Shown one piece after another: positions 13,301 to 23,888 of a DNA stretch of 64,000 bases; position 1 is the first letter of the stretch, and every line of letters begins with the position of its first letter. Source of the DNA: Strongylocentrotus droebachiensis (taxonomy: Eukaryota > Echinodermata > Echinoidea > Camarodonta > Strongylocentrotidae); the NCBI GenBank assembly GCA_035222895.1, contig JAVYIG010000872.1:366257-430256 (forward strand). The letters run 5' to 3'. Both the position numbers and the translations under genes were made by a program. Below the pieces are notes generated by a model. That model was not told where the DNA came from. It searched no databases and saw nothing but the letters and a program-made list of their open reading frames with translations.

Positions 13301-14454
13301 TTTATTGATATAATCCGTTTAATGGTCCCTTTTAAGGAAATTATGGGTCAAAATCGACATCCATGTTGAAAATCCATGAAGGAAAAACTGTGATAACGCC
13401 ATTACGAACGTGTAGATGGCGCACAGTTTTTCCTTCATAATCATTTTGCCTTCGGCGTAGACTAGAAGGGATGAGATTGACGGCAGCGAGAGTTTAACAC
13501 GGCTTGCAAGATTTTCAACATGGATGTCGATTTTGACCCATAATTTCCTTAAAAGGGACCATTAAACGGATTATATCAATAAAGTTAGTAAGTGGAACCG
13601 ATGTATTATAGCCTAGGCCTAATTCAAAATTGGATATACACGAGGTAAAATGACATTTCGGGGGATTTTGGGGGCATAACAATACGGCCGTGGCAAGTTT
13701 GTCATGTTTGTGGGAGGGGCCTAGCGGCTAAAATCTAGCCGAATATCTTCAACACAGGCTGGCAAAGGCAGTCGTTCAGTCTCTATAACCGGAGGTCTAG
13801 TGGAGCCAGACGTAGTCTCAGTGGAACAGACGATTATAGAGACTGAAGCTTTCGGTCTAGTCTCGGTCTTGGTATAGACTACATCATACATGTACATGGC
13901 AATTGTGCACCAAACAAGTTATTTATTCTTTAAAAATTAAAAACCCCATGTCTGTCTAAACAACACTGTCTGTAATTTGTAGTCTACACGACTACACTAC
14001 AGTCCAGACAGTGACGGTCTACTTCTCCTCCCGTTCCTCCCCCCCCCTCCCCCCGCCCAATCAATAAGATAACAAAATAAAACATTACTTTAGACCTGCA
14101 TATGTAAAAGAAAACAGAAAAAGATCTAGAGTTGGACAGAAGTAACCATCATAACAACAGACATTCATTTACATTTCTGACTTCTGTCCAACTCGACTGT
14201 TATTTTTTTTGTTAATTCATTCTCAACGTGTTGTTGCTTTATCTACCTGGTGGTTCATCGTCGATATCAGATTCAGCATCTTCTGGTGCAGTGAAAGTCA
14301 CTCCACGTTTTCCACCTAAACTAATATTATTTTCTTGCAATTTGGCGAAGTAAGACGAAGCGAACTCGACTAAATCACTAGGCTTTTCCCGAAGCACAGC
14401 AACGGTGAAGTCCTGCAACAAGTCAGTAAGACCTTCCGGTATTTCGAAGTTCAT
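1235..14454 (-). CDS. PRKAR2: PKA type II regulatory subunit gene, 5' part (four exons, 3' end outside window)
   Basis: Composite gene entry. The encoded protein binds and inhibits the PKA catalytic subunit, releases it on cAMP binding, and anchors the holoenzyme to A-kinase anchoring proteins (family knowledge). Four exons join in frame: 14454-14247, 8433-8398, 2592-2540 and 1318-1235, giving residues 1-127. In order the protein shows an N-terminal docking/dimerisation domain (about 1-44), an acidic linker, the inhibitor motif ARRKSV (77-82), a second acidic stretch, and the helical start of cAMP-binding domain A (about 104-127). Introns are about 5.8, 5.8 and 1.2 kb, all GT-AG. Serine rather than Gly/Ala after RRK marks type II, not type I. 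Roughly two thirds of the protein, including both cAMP pockets, should lie left of base 1; I found no fifth exon in 1-1234. Whether this is the alpha or beta vertebrate counterpart cannot be said. Confidence 0.93.
2540..2592 (-). CDS. PRKAR2: PKA-RII exon 3: acidic linker after the inhibitor site
   Basis: The acceptor reads atgtttcag and the donor AAAAG|GTGAGG. It completes Val82 and then reads [17 protein letters not shown] (residues 83-99). This matches the RII stretch after the inhibitor site (vertebrate pattern VCAETYNPDEEEED; insects have AEAYDPEADD). The segment is the flexible acidic linker between the inhibitor site and the first cAMP-binding domain. It is 53 bp and ends in phase 0. 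Confidence 0.92.
3885..4463. mobile_element. hAT-like non-autonomous element (MITE), 579 bp
   Basis: The ends read TAGGGCTATGCACA on the left and (reverse complement) TAAGGCTGCGACA on the right. They are flanked by 8-bp near-identical direct repeats: ATGTACAA at 3877-3884 and ATGTACAG at 4464-4471. An 8-bp duplication and a TAGGGCT-type terminus are typical of hAT elements. Both halves carry CGAATATTCG-like and TACCCGAGTA-like words in subterminal positions; the centre has a run of TTTTTTTGA/T units at 3975-4072. No transposase is encoded; the frames crossing it are chance. Confidence 0.7.
5021..6471. mobile_element. TTAA-flanked non-autonomous element, 1.45 kb (piggyBac-like target site)
   Basis: A perfect 19-bp inverted pair lies at 5017-5035 and 6457-6475: TTAAAGTTGATACTCTAAG and its reverse complement. 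Reading the outer TTAA at each end as a duplicated target leaves the terminal repeat AGTTGATACTCTAAG. TTAA duplication is characteristic of piggyBac-type transposition. The interior is GC-richer than the flanks, contains a TGACGTCA palindrome (about 5211-5218) and a 94-codon minus-strand open frame (5920-5639) without recognisable transposase motifs. Same target preference as the element at 43304-43835. Confidence 0.6.
8398..8433 (-). CDS. PRKAR2: PKA-RII exon 2: 36-bp micro-exon with the inhibitor/pseudosubstrate site
   Basis: Flanked by a strong pyrimidine-rich acceptor ending gcag and a CAG|GTAAGG donor. Joined to the phase-1 base of exon 1 it reads [12 protein letters not shown] (residues 70-81), and the split codon 82 gives Val with exon 3. 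The RRKSV motif is the RII inhibitor sequence that occupies the catalytic cleft of the PKA catalytic subunit and is autophosphorylated at Ser81 (family knowledge; vertebrate RII has RRVSV here). The exon is symmetrical (phase 1 on both sides), so skipping it would keep the frame while deleting the whole inhibitor site. Confidence 0.92.
9733..9905. repeat. AAT microsatellite plus SINE/MITE-like GCGCTT fragment and short tandem units
   Basis: A run of (ATA)n at about 9736-9760 leads into ATTTATAAAGCGCA and CTCAAGGCGCTTTTGTACAA, a word pair I associate with short interspersed repeats in marine invertebrates. It is followed by two to three roughly 30-bp units containing CTACGACATAATT (about 9845-9905). 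A related tail occurs at 35060-35130. Confidence 0.4.
10833..10874 (-). other. Cryptic or poison exon candidate in PKA-RII intron 1
   Basis: A 42-bp segment is bounded by an acceptor (cttggttttag) and a consensus donor (AACAG|GTAAGAAA). If spliced after exon 1 it reads nine codons and then TGA in frame, so it cannot be a normal coding exon. It may be a chance pair of splice-like sites or a regulated premature-stop exon. Confidence 0.25.
11333..11469. repeat. Imperfect hairpin element (palindromic MITE)
   Basis: The left arm (GACTGGCCTTGAGGGAGATACCAC from 11336 on) and right arm (ending GTGGTATCTCCCGAAAGTTAAGCCAGTC at 11464) are reverse complements with a few mismatches. They meet around CATATTGCCC/GGGCAATATG. 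The whole 137 bp can fold back. Ends pair further as AATATnGACTGG/CCAGTCAATATT. No coding content. Confidence 0.55.
11957..12440. repeat. Tandem repeat of about 160-190 bp units rich in TGACCT half-sites
   Basis: Three diverged units start near 11957, 12114 and 12306. Each begins with GACCTnAAATGAMCTTTGAC followed by a GTGACCTGnAATT and GGATACTTGATAACCCT segment. The first unit contains TGACCTTTGACCT at 11970-11982, a perfect DR1 spacing of the AGGTCA half-site recognised by RXR, HNF4 and COUP-TF type nuclear receptors. An AAAACTTAACCTTAAGTTAAGTTTT palindrome sits at about 12253-12278. It lies in PKA-RII intron 1. Confidence 0.7.
13022..13860. repeat. Giant near-perfect inverted repeat (arms 13022-13374 and 13510-13860)
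   Basis: The left arm (353 bp) and right arm (351 bp) are reverse complements over their full length. By hand alignment they differ at two substitutions and two small indels (a 3-base difference near 13052 and a 1-base difference near 13214), about 99% identity. The 135-bp centre contains a nested perfect 17-bp pair (13376-13392 with 13422-13438). The outer 75 bp of each arm is itself palindromic (TTCAGTCTCTATAATCG with CGATTATAGAGACTGAA). No open frame of interest. It begins about 390 bp downstream of PKA-RII exon 1, so the pre-mRNA would contain a stem of roughly 350 bp. It may be a foldback/palindromic transposon; no clear target duplication was found. Confidence 0.9.
14247..14454 (-). CDS. 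PRKAR2: PKA-RII exon 1: dimerisation/docking domain
   Basis: The ATG at 14454-14452 opens a frame beginning [14 protein letters not shown], continuing through [16 protein letters not shown] and SYFAKLQ. This matches the RII docking/dimerisation helix pair (family pattern: IPPGLTELLQ, VEVLRQQPPDLVEFA, EYFTRL). These helices form the X-type four-helix bundle that grips the amphipathic helix of AKAPs. The start is chosen because the family begins at this position; the frame stays open 23 codons further upstream, so a longer N-terminus is not excluded. The exon ends with an acidic run ([11 protein letters not shown]) and a donor reading CCAG|GTAGAT, leaving phase 1. It is 208 bp: 69 codons plus one base. 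Confidence 0.93.
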
Positions 14455-14940
14455 CGTGCGCGATGGGGTGATGAATCGTTCCCCGAAAACAAGATAAAAT
14501 CTCCGGTTGTAATCACCCTGCAAGCTCTGATCTTATGCCGATAAAACTATCTCCACGGAGTCTATGAAAATGTGTAAATTAACTAGTACCGAAAAAAGCT
14601 AACTTGCTGTTCTCAACTTGGTTCTTTTTAACTAAACATCAACAGAGTTTCAGCGACAAGAATTTGGCGAATTGACCACCGCGAAAAGAACCGGTCGGGG
14701 AGTTCCAAGTTCATGCATGCAGCGCAGCCGCTGGAACATATCGTGCATACATAAGCTCTGCCTAAACTGCCCCGGTACGGTACCCGCGAAAACACGTTGG
14801 CAACCCAATTACAGCTGGAGCTAATGGAAAAAATGACTGCACTCGTACGCGTTCGTCCTGCGCGCGCTACACGCTGGTGACGTTTCAGTGTGTGGCGGAG
14901 GTGCGTAATCACTGCACTTTGTCTTTAGGTTGCTTTTTCA
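14455..14940 (-). promoter_or_regulatory. Probable 5' UTR and promoter region of PKA-RII
   Basis: About 480 bp upstream of the start codon is clearly richer in CG dinucleotides than the surrounding AT-rich DNA, for example around 14680-14900. It holds a TGACGT half-CRE at 14878-14883, which would suit a cAMP-pathway gene but is common by chance. No TATA box at a convincing position was seen. The transcription start cannot be fixed from sequence. The frame at 14912-14628 looks like a chance open frame in GC-rich DNA. Confidence 0.45.
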
Positions 14941-15236
14941 CTCCAAACATCCCTTGACAAAAACAGTTAATATAATCACTTAAACAGAAAGAAACAAAAT
15001 AAACTCCCTTATTTGTTCAACGGAGAGGCATTTTGCTCAGTTCCCCCTAACAACAGACAGGGGATGTACAATGCACGGACTCTAGGTTTTACGAGGTGAG
15101 ATATAATTAGACCTATACCTAAACTTGTTTTCTTTTCATTATTATGTCATGATTAGATTGATATCAAGGCAAATATAGTAACGAAATGTCCCATTCTCAC
15201 TTTTTCGCCGATATTCTAGATGGAGTAGGCCCTATG

Positions 15237-16090
15237 CAGGGGCGGCCGAGCGACTTCCAAAGTGGGGGGGGGGGCAACAAGAAAAAGGGCACTTTCTGGA
15301 GAGAAAAAAAGGGCACCTACAAAGGGTAATCTCAAGGCCATTATTTACCAATTTTTTGACATTGGTATATACCCCTACATTGTGATTACAATTTTCAGGG
15401 ATGATTTCAATATTTGAATGGTAAAGGGGGGCACTTATCAGAAGTGAAAAGGAGTAACTTCTTGTACCTGAAAAGGGTGATTTACCAGAGAAGGGGCACT
15501 TATGAGAAGCAGAAGGGGAAGGGGCTCTTTTTTAATGGGGCACTTATCATTAGGAAAAGGGGCACTTATTAGAAAGGGAAAAGGGCACATGTGAAAATGT
15601 AAGTTGCGCTTATCCAAGTTAAAATGGGGGTTGTTATTAAAAGGGGAAGGGGCACTTCTTACAAAGGAAAAGGGAACTTGTCAAAGTAAAAGAGGTACGT
15701 ACCTCTCAGATTTAAATAGGACAATTACCAGAGGTGAAGGGGGCACTTGTGAAAAGAGGCACTTCTCGTACCTAACTAGGGGCACTTACTAGAGATTAAA
15801 AAGGGCACTTATGAGAATAGAAAATGGGCACTTATTGCAAAAGAAAAATGGGAACTTGTCGAAGGAAAAGGGGCACGTGTCCAAATAAAAGGGGCACTTA
15901 TCAGAGTTGAAAAGGGGAAGGTGCACTTTTACAAATTAATAGGGGCACTTGTCAAAGTAAAGGTGGCACTATTGCATTGTAAAAAGGGGCACTTTTCGGG
16001 TGCTTGAAAATTAATAGGGGCACTTGTCAAAGTAAAGGTGGCACTATTGCATTGTAAAAAGGGGCAACTTGCCAACTTGCCCCTTTTTTT
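15237..16090. repeat. Degenerate GGGGCAC repeat field
   Basis: More than 850 bp is built of imperfect short units of the type AAAAGGGGCACTTRTCA. It starts at a CAGGGGCGGCCGAGCGAC edge with a poly-G run at 15265-15275. Near the end a 75-bp block is exactly or almost exactly duplicated in tandem (starting 15933 and 16008). The opening word resembles MITE ends elsewhere in the window (CAGGGGCGTAGCC at 62961), so this may be an expanded MITE interior. The open frame at 15604-15792 is a translation of the repeat. Confidence 0.7.
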
Positions 16091-17909
16091 AATTGGGATG
16101 GAGATGGAGAAAATTGCAAGTGGATGGCTGACGAAGGGACTAAACCCGAGTATTTTGTTTAAAGATTATAAAAATATTGTTATACGAAGCCCAAATTAGT
16201 CTTTCATGGTTCGCTTTTTCTTTCTTTTTAGTCTATTCGATTTCAACTGCATGGTGTTACGTATTCACTCTGATGATGATGATGATGATGGTGTTGACGA
16301 TGATGATGTCGGATGGTGATGATCGTTATAGCCAAATTTGCTCATAAACTTTCAAGTTATTCGAGCCGTTTTATATAAGTGAAGGGGGGGGGGGGGTTCC
16401 AATTCTGAAGAAGAAAAATACTTGATGGATAAAATAAATGAGATAATTTATAGATTTTAAATCTCCGAGGGTGTGATAATCTCTCTCTCTCTCTCTCTCT
16501 CTTTCCTCTCTCTTGTTTTTCTTTTTTTTTCCTACTTCTTCCTCTATATTTCTCTATCCTTCCTATTTCAATTTTCTCTTTTCTCTTATAGTCCTCCTTT
16601 CCCCGCCATGGATCCGCTGATGTGGATTAGGAAACCAAGCTGTAAAAGAACGAATCGTGAACACGACCCAGTTATAGGGAGCCCTCTATGTTTGAAACAT
16701 TATAATTTGCAAAGATACCCTCAGAGCATCTTATAAGTTATAGATGTTGAACTCGAAAGTAGAACAACATTTTATGCCCTTCACTGGTCTAAATAATGAT
16801 CTTCTGGAATTGAAACAAACAATGACAGACCTGTAATTGCATAATTATACAGAAAAAATAAACCAGTCTCAATAATTTCTTATTTACGAAAGCTTTCAAT
16901 CCTTATAATTATTATCCTGATGAGGAAAGATTATCAAAATGGACTATGAAAGTTTAAAGAAAACGAAGGGGGAAACAAAGTAAAGTCTGTCTATGTCCTA
17001 TATCTGTATTAGGGAATTCTCTTCATTTATTCAAAACAAAACTTCCAATCGAAAACAAATCATCTGCAAATTTATTTTCGTTAAGAATACTTTCTACAAC
17101 TGTAAGCTATTTGATATGCCCATGCACAGCTGCAAGAGTCCACCATCCAAAATCGATTTGCTGCCCTCTATCAAGTTTAAGTTCGTAGAAACAAGTTTAC
17201 GGTTTTTCGTCTGTGTATGACGATTGATGTTGATGTATGCATTGATTGATTTGAACATTTTGATCGAAAATGTATTCCCCACATAGCATCCACTTCCACT
17301 TGTGGATTTAGGAGGGCTTTTTTTTTTCCTGAGAACTAGAATTACTCAAGGAACAATTTTCTTGCAAACATGAAGCAGATCCGATTCGTAACAGACGTTA
17401 AAAAAAATTGGCCTGTATAATGATCAGAGAGAGGTCCCGCTATAACATTTCCACTATCTGATTAATCTTTCTTGTTTAAGATTGATGGTCAGTAAAGCAA
17501 TTCAATTCAGAGTAGTCATCGTCGAAGTTATCATCTATAAATTAATCAATATTTTGTTGTCGTTCTCCCATTTGCAACCAAAAGGACAAAGAAAGGAATG
17601 TGCACTTACAATAACTTATTGTATATCCTATAATAATAGAAATCACGTAATACGTCATTGACATTTGTAATATTCGCACATTTCAATGAGTTATTATCAT
17701 CTATATCCCATATGAAATCATTTCGTAATAATTATCATTGTCATATTCACACATTTCAATAGGTGCCGCACAAGGGCCAAGGCGTCATCAAAATGCAAAA
17801 ATATCCACAATTATGGAGTTTTTTACGAGACAACCTTCTTCCCCATCTGTGTTTTGACTCTTCATTTCCATAAGAACCAACACTAACCATCCTCGGATGA
17901 CGCCAGGAT
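16091..17909. other. Intergenic or intronic DNA with simple repeats
   Basis: Contains a (GAT)n-like tract at about 16272-16320, a poly-G run at 16384-16396, a (CT)n tract at 16481-16502 and otherwise AT-rich sequence. A good acceptor-like site (tatatctgtattag, ending 17013) precedes an open stretch on the plus strand up to a weak donor at 17101. The protein reading is not recognisable, so I do not call it an exon. Confidence 0.5.
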
Positions 17910-18061
17910 CAGTGGAGGGTCCAGCATTCTCTGGCGGGAAGCGGGAAGGGGGGGGGGGGGAGAGAGAGACTTGTCTGAAAAACCAGTGACACTGAGCAAA
18001 ATAGGGGTTTCCTTATTGGAGCACGTCGTGTTCCCCGTGTCCCTTCCCGGATCCGCCAATG
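17910..18061. mobile_element. Short MITE with CAGTGGAGGGTCCAG / GGATCCGCCAATG ends
   Basis: The left end (17910-17924) and right end (18048-18061) are imperfect inverted repeats of the GGCGGATCC type. The interior has a poly-G run at 17950-17960 and GGGACACGGGG-type words. It belongs to the same loose family as 48905-49130. No coding capacity. Confidence 0.5.
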
Positions 18062-21000
18062 ACGATGGGATACACTACACGATTGCTGGGTTCGCAAGGT
18101 TACGCCATTTGCATCACTAAACTCCAGTCTAATCAAATACAGCAAAGGTTCCTCCCATATCCCTGCTTTAATCATCAACTCCGCCCAAGGGGAGGGTTGG
18201 CCCTGGTTGTATAATGACAAGGGCGACTTTCGAATGGACAGATTCTGGAATATCGAATTTGGTTGAGAATAAATCCTAATTAAAAAGCAATTATTAATGA
18301 GAGGCGAGGGCAATATATAAAATCAAATAAACGATATCAACAATATTACTGACTGCATTATAAGGAATGAAACAACAGCTACCAAACAAAGTATAAATTA
18401 TAAAGTAAGAAAATAAACGAAATTTATTAAACAAACCGGAATGTTGCATAAATCTTGGGGAAAAGGACAATCAGGAATGTTTGGTTAAAATATGATAATT
18501 TCAGTCTTATTGTTATCTCTTTAATCTTAGATCTACACATCACAGGGGTTATGAGAAATAACTATACATATAGAAAGAGTGGTAATCGGTGTAATTCTAA
18601 TTCCAATGTCTTTCTTTTTTAAAGATTTATCTCGCCACACCTTCTATTTTGTAATGATTATAATAAATAATAACATACATTTTTTAAAGATCCATTTTTT
18701 TAGTAGTACGATACCATAACAGTCTCCCTCATCTGAAAACCACATTGCTCGTGCGTTTAAAGTTTATGACGAAGAAATTGGTATATCATTGCTTATGACA
18801 TTTTAATTCGACTTCTGAGAAAGACATAACTTGCCATGTATGTTGATAGATCAATATCTGGGTATGTAAAAGGTACAGCATCATCATCGGTCCATATTCG
18901 TTATCAACAAAATTGTCAATACATGTCAGAGGCAAAGCGTTGAAATGATCTAAAATTGTTTAGATGTAACCAAAGTGGCCCGTAAATACATTTCATGTTG
19001 AGTGACATCAATTATGAATTTTACCATCTTCAGCTATATATTTTCTAGATCTTGAACGCATTCCAATATTGTACTGACTATCGACATCAATAAGACCTGG
19101 TTTTCTCCACATTTTGTCATAGAATCAGTCAAGAAAATTCCACAAGCTCAATATTCATTTTTCACAACCTGTGAAGACATTTTCCTCAACATTACATTTT
19201 CCATCGGAAGTAATATAGACTGCGTTCCTGCGTTGACACCAAGCTGATTCAACACTGTCATGATGCGGTTGACACCCCCTCTGAGTCGAACAGTATCAAA
19301 GGTTAACAAGGGTCAAAGTTCAACATCAAAGGTTGACATTGGAAGCAGTGATGGGCAATTAATCCCCGGGTGTGACTTCATACGGAGATCTTGCTGTTCA
19401 CAAATTCATATTAGGGAATGTGATCAGAATACAAAGATTTCATGCCACTCATGCTTCTTTGTGTTCGCGATTTATTCCGTGTATAATATAATTCTCGTTT
19501 GCATTCAAAGTACTTTAGTTTACTTGCAGAACTGAACAGCGGAAAGGAATTTGTTTTATTTCCATCCCGAATATTGTATCATCAGATTCATTCGTTGAAT
19601 TGTGTAGAACATCATCAGCGATACAACGAAGACACAAGAATCCATTTGAGAATTTTTAACATTCAATGTCTGTTATGTTTATTTGTTTTATCATTATGGG
19701 CCTACTTTGCAGCAACGTGGCGGGAATCCCATGACATGTCTGACTTCAGGACGGGTATTTTATACTGTAGAATAATATTCTCATCCTCTCTGTACGGTGA
19801 TTCACAATATTGCCTATCTTATGTGTAGGACCACCAGTTTGCCAAAATGATTTGTTTTTCATTTGCAAATGCAAATACATTCAAACATCATTTAAAACAA
19901 AGGCATTCCAACCCTTGAAATAAGTTCATTTGTATGAAAGCAGAAAATAGGATAAACAGAATGGCGAAAGTGTGAAATGAATCGGACCAATAATAAGGAA
20001 GTTATGAATGTTTGAAATATGAAATCACTAAGTCTATGCGAATCTCAAATTGGCAATAATTTGGTCATACTTAGGATTGTGACGTAGTCGCGGATAATTC
20101 TCCGGTTTGTCGTGTACAAACAAATCAATAATTTCTGTTTTTCTCCTAAGTGCCTTTTTCATTGGGACACTACAAAAAATACATTATGGATAGCATAATC
20201 ATCATAGGTCATCTAAAACGAAAAAACCCTCCTGAGTGTTTTGGAGCAAATGGGAAAGTTGTCCGCCACTACAATTACAGAGACCTTACCGATTCAGTCA
20301 ATTTGAAGAGCCTTACCTTCAGTGATTACCACTTTTCAAAAAATCATAACTTTCTCGTTTTTGTCCGATTTCATTCAAACTTTCACCATTCTCTTTCTTC
20401 TTCCTTTAAACAAAAATACTTTCCTTTATAGAGTAGTTTGCTATTATATAAGGTTAGATTTCCATTAAGTAGATTGACACTTATTCTGTCGTCATAATGT
20501 AGGTTTCTGCGAATGTAGAGTGACAGAGTAAAATAGAGATTTCATGAGGAGGTGCAGTTGTAAGGCAGTGGTCTCGTTGGAGGTCCCCTGAAGGTCCCCT
20601 TTTTGCTTACTTAATACAAGCATCTACGCAATCATGCTCTCTTAGCAGTCAGTTAAAAGAAACCAAGAAACCCCAAAACAAAAATAAAAAAACAAACAAA
20701 CAAAACAAATGTAAACTATACTGTGGATAACAATAACCATCGTAAAATAAGAACAAGTTCAACCAATACGGATTTTCTGGGAAAGAAGTTTTGAATTCGG
20801 AGAAATCTACTGTGCTAGAACTACAGAGAGAGGGGGGGATAGGGAATACGTGTTTGAAAGATACACCAGACTGTCCAATATGTGACCGTTGGTAATCCAC
20901 ACGCCATGTTTTGGAGCTCCCTGGAACATGCTGAAAGAGCCCCATTGTCAGAAATGCAACCGAAAGCTATCCGGCGCCACTAATCACGTGCTCTGTATAC

Positions 21001-21411
21001 GATTTCACTCCATCATAAAACAAAAAAACGCCATATAGATAGCACGAAAGCGGTATACGCGCGCCGCTCTGCTCACTCTCAACCTCAAACGACCGCCAGC
21101 AAGCATTATCATCCCGCGGGAGTGATTGAATGTGTGTGTGAAATTGATTTACAGAATACATCATGGAGACAGTTTTCATGACAGTGGGATATGACTCGCA
21201 TGTTTTATTCTTGGCTTTGACGTTGATCGTTCATGGTAGCATACAAAAAACAAATTATTTATATAATGGTACGGCACCGTACATTATACAGCTGCATGCT
21301 GTGTGCAATAAACCTCATTAGAATGATTTAGCTTTCATATCATCAATTCAATCCACAGGAGTTTGTTTAAGAAAATAGCAACAAATACATACAATTTGAG
21401 ATTACACTTAC

Positions 21412-21469
21412 TTCCATTTGTTTTAAACGTACAACATCTTTCATGTCCGACGCACACTTAAAATGTTGT
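21412..21469 (-). CDS. Candidate internal exon, unknown gene
   Basis: A 58-bp segment lies between an acceptor (ccggtacgtcttttag) and a strong donor (TGGAA|GTAAGTG). One of three frames is open and reads QHFKCASDMKDVVRLKQME, which looks protein-like but matches nothing I recognise. It needs an upstream exon ending in phase 2. A chance pairing of splice-like sites is quite possible. Confidence 0.22.
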
Positions 21470-22592
21470 CTAAAAGACGTACCGGTATATAGTATTTAAA
21501 ATCACATACGTGCAATGTGGAATATTTATGTCCAAAGTTACTTCTTTTGTCACAGAATAACAGGGAATTCACAAGAACAAATCACTGAAAGTTTGAACAT
21601 TATATATCACAAATGGAAGGGAAATAATACACACCTAGGTCAGCAGTGCCCACTTTTGGTATATCCAAAAATGAGGGTATAGAGCACATTGTATATGAAT
21701 TTAAAGAGAGAGTTTTTTTTAATGGTATGAATATATTATAGTGTTCATACTGGCGGGTCGCGTGAGTCCCTTTCAACCCGCGGGGACAATTTAGAAGACT
21801 GTTTACCATATGCGGGGAAATTGGAACTCAGTGGAGCGACAGAGAAATCTCATTTCCAATGCCGATGGTATAACGTTGCTGAAAAATGAGATCTTACTCT
21901 CAACAATTCTCACTGGATGTTTCCCTTTGATTGTTTCGACATTTGGGGCACGCAAAGTGATGTCATTATGAACAAAATATCTGAAGATAGGATGGGACTA
22001 TTATAGTCAGACTAAAATAATAAGGCAATTCTATCCATGAAAGTACTATGACATTTTGGACTTTTGTCTTTAAATTTTTTAATTTGACATTTTGCCCTGA
22101 TTGTGGTTTTGTTAACATAATACAAAAATAGATCCACTTTTTAGGCAATTAGGCAACGTTATATTCATAAATATGTTTTCTCTTTTCCCCACATTTTCCT
22201 GTAAAATATACAATAAATAGTTTGACTGGTTTTTGTATTTTCATTACACTACAAGTTACTGTCGCCTCCTCCTAATGCAACATAAACATGTACTAAAAAA
22301 TACGTAAATGTATTATACGCCTTTTTTTTTTTTTAGCAAATCGGCATGTTAAAGGTGCACAGAACCCAGTGCCACCTTATTTACTAAAATATCGAGTAAA
22401 AACAAACGTCAATGAATGAAGTGTATGTGCCTTTACTTTGTTTTGTTTTTTGTTATTTCGACTTTTTCTTTACCTGCATAATTTTGATAATGCAGGCAGG
22501 TCAGATAGAACACGAGTCGTTCACCTTAGACTTTAATCAAATTTGGGACGTGGGCCAGAGTGGAAAAACATGCTCGTAACTCGCTTACTCAC

Positions 22593-22768
22593 CGCATCGG
22601 AGTGGGCTTAACGGAGGCCCATCGCCCCTGCTTAACTGGAACGGGTTTATACTGTACAATGTTTTGGCGGTAAATGAATTTATATGGAAATGGCGGTGAT
22701 TATGCATACGCCATATTGGACTATTACAGGTAGACGTAGATTGCCTATGAATTGGAAATGCCGCTGTT
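22593..22768 (-). other. Possible first exon or 5' UTR with strong donor
   Basis: A textbook donor (GATGCG|GTGAGTAAG, exon end at 22593) follows a somewhat GC-rich stretch. The minus-strand frame from the ATG at about 22768 is open to the donor and reads 57 residues of no known family. It could equally be noncoding first-exon sequence. Confidence 0.22.
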
Positions 22769-23837
22769 CCCTTCATGTTCTTGAGTTCGCTCGAGAGTTT
22801 TTACATCGAGCTACAACATATTTATTGCGAGCTTAAGAATCTGACCGCAAGTGGGGGAAGTCATAAGGTTCATGTCCATATTATTAGAAATATAACGAAT
22901 GCGATATTGGAAATTGCAGCTTGAAATTATAGCAAAGATGTGGAATATCAAAGTTTAAAAAAAAAAAGACTCGTACCGCTCCTCACTACCTCTACCTACT
23001 TTAAAATAATGTGGATTGCAGAACCAGTGAATTTGATTAAAGTATACTGCTTTTTCAGTTATTACGTCAAAGAAGAGGTAAGGTGAGTTCAAACGTCAAG
23101 GAACGTAGTTACGTCATGTCCAAAGAATATAGGCTGCAGACATATTTCATAGGGTTGAAAATATGACAAAAGAAGCGCCCCCCTCCTCCCCCCCCCCTTC
23201 CTCCTTCCCCATAAAAAGACGCTTGAACTAAATTATAATGGGCCGTTATTGACTCTAAATCGTTGAAGGACGTGACCCCCTGTAGCAGTCCCCCCCCCCC
23301 CCCCCTCCCTTCCATTGCTTGATGCCAATGATTAAAATTGATGGTAGCATGACCCCACTAGAAGGCTTGTATGGCGGATATACATCTCATAAAACAGATT
23401 TAGAATGCTAATTATTTCATATCTCCAATTGATCAAGACTGCGTAAATTGATTGGGACATCCTATGGACATAAAATAGACATACCATCACAGCACGACAC
23501 TGCGTTTTGCTCCCTCTCTCTCTCTCTCTCTCTCGATCTCGACATGCAACATCGCTTGAAATCGAAGACGACTGGCTACTTCATAAGGTTGATGAGACAA
23601 ACTCGATTGTAAACATGGTTGCATCTGAAAGTACTGGTAGGATTAAGACGGAGAGACGGGACAGTGGCAGTTTGGATTGAACATGAGTGACACCCGATAC
23701 AAGCTGAAGAACAGGTGCAGGCACTCTGCCGGCCAACTGCGGCGTCGAAGCGGGCACCAGATGCCCAGAACGACACGAAAAATTAGGAAGAAATAAACGG
23801 GAGACAGAGAAATTAGGGGAAAGGTCGAAAGTAAAAT

Positions 23838-23888
<51 letters not shown>

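Larger units (their letters stand above)
8434..14246 (-). other. PKA-RII intron 1 (repeat-rich)
   Basis: The GT donor at 14246-14245 and AG acceptor at 8435-8434 bound a 5.8-kb intron. From 5' to 3' on the minus strand it holds the giant inverted repeat (13860-13022), the TGACCT tandem repeat (about 12440-11957), a hairpin MITE (11469-11333), small SINE-like pieces near 11150 and 9790, a cryptic exon candidate (10874-10833) and a poly-C run near 10021-10034. Many TACATGTA words occur (near 9130, 9250, 9310, 9640, 10430, 11200, 13890). The acceptor tract (tttccttttattttgcag) is near-ideal. Confidence 0.85.

Noticed and set aside
14628..14912. Frame upstream of PKA-RII exon 1
   Set aside because: Falls in the CpG-rich promoter region and is not protein-like.
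23053..23083. 19-bp plus-strand micro-exon between ctttttcag and GTAAGG
   Set aside because: Too short to judge, frame undetermined, and no neighbouring exon of matching strand nearby.
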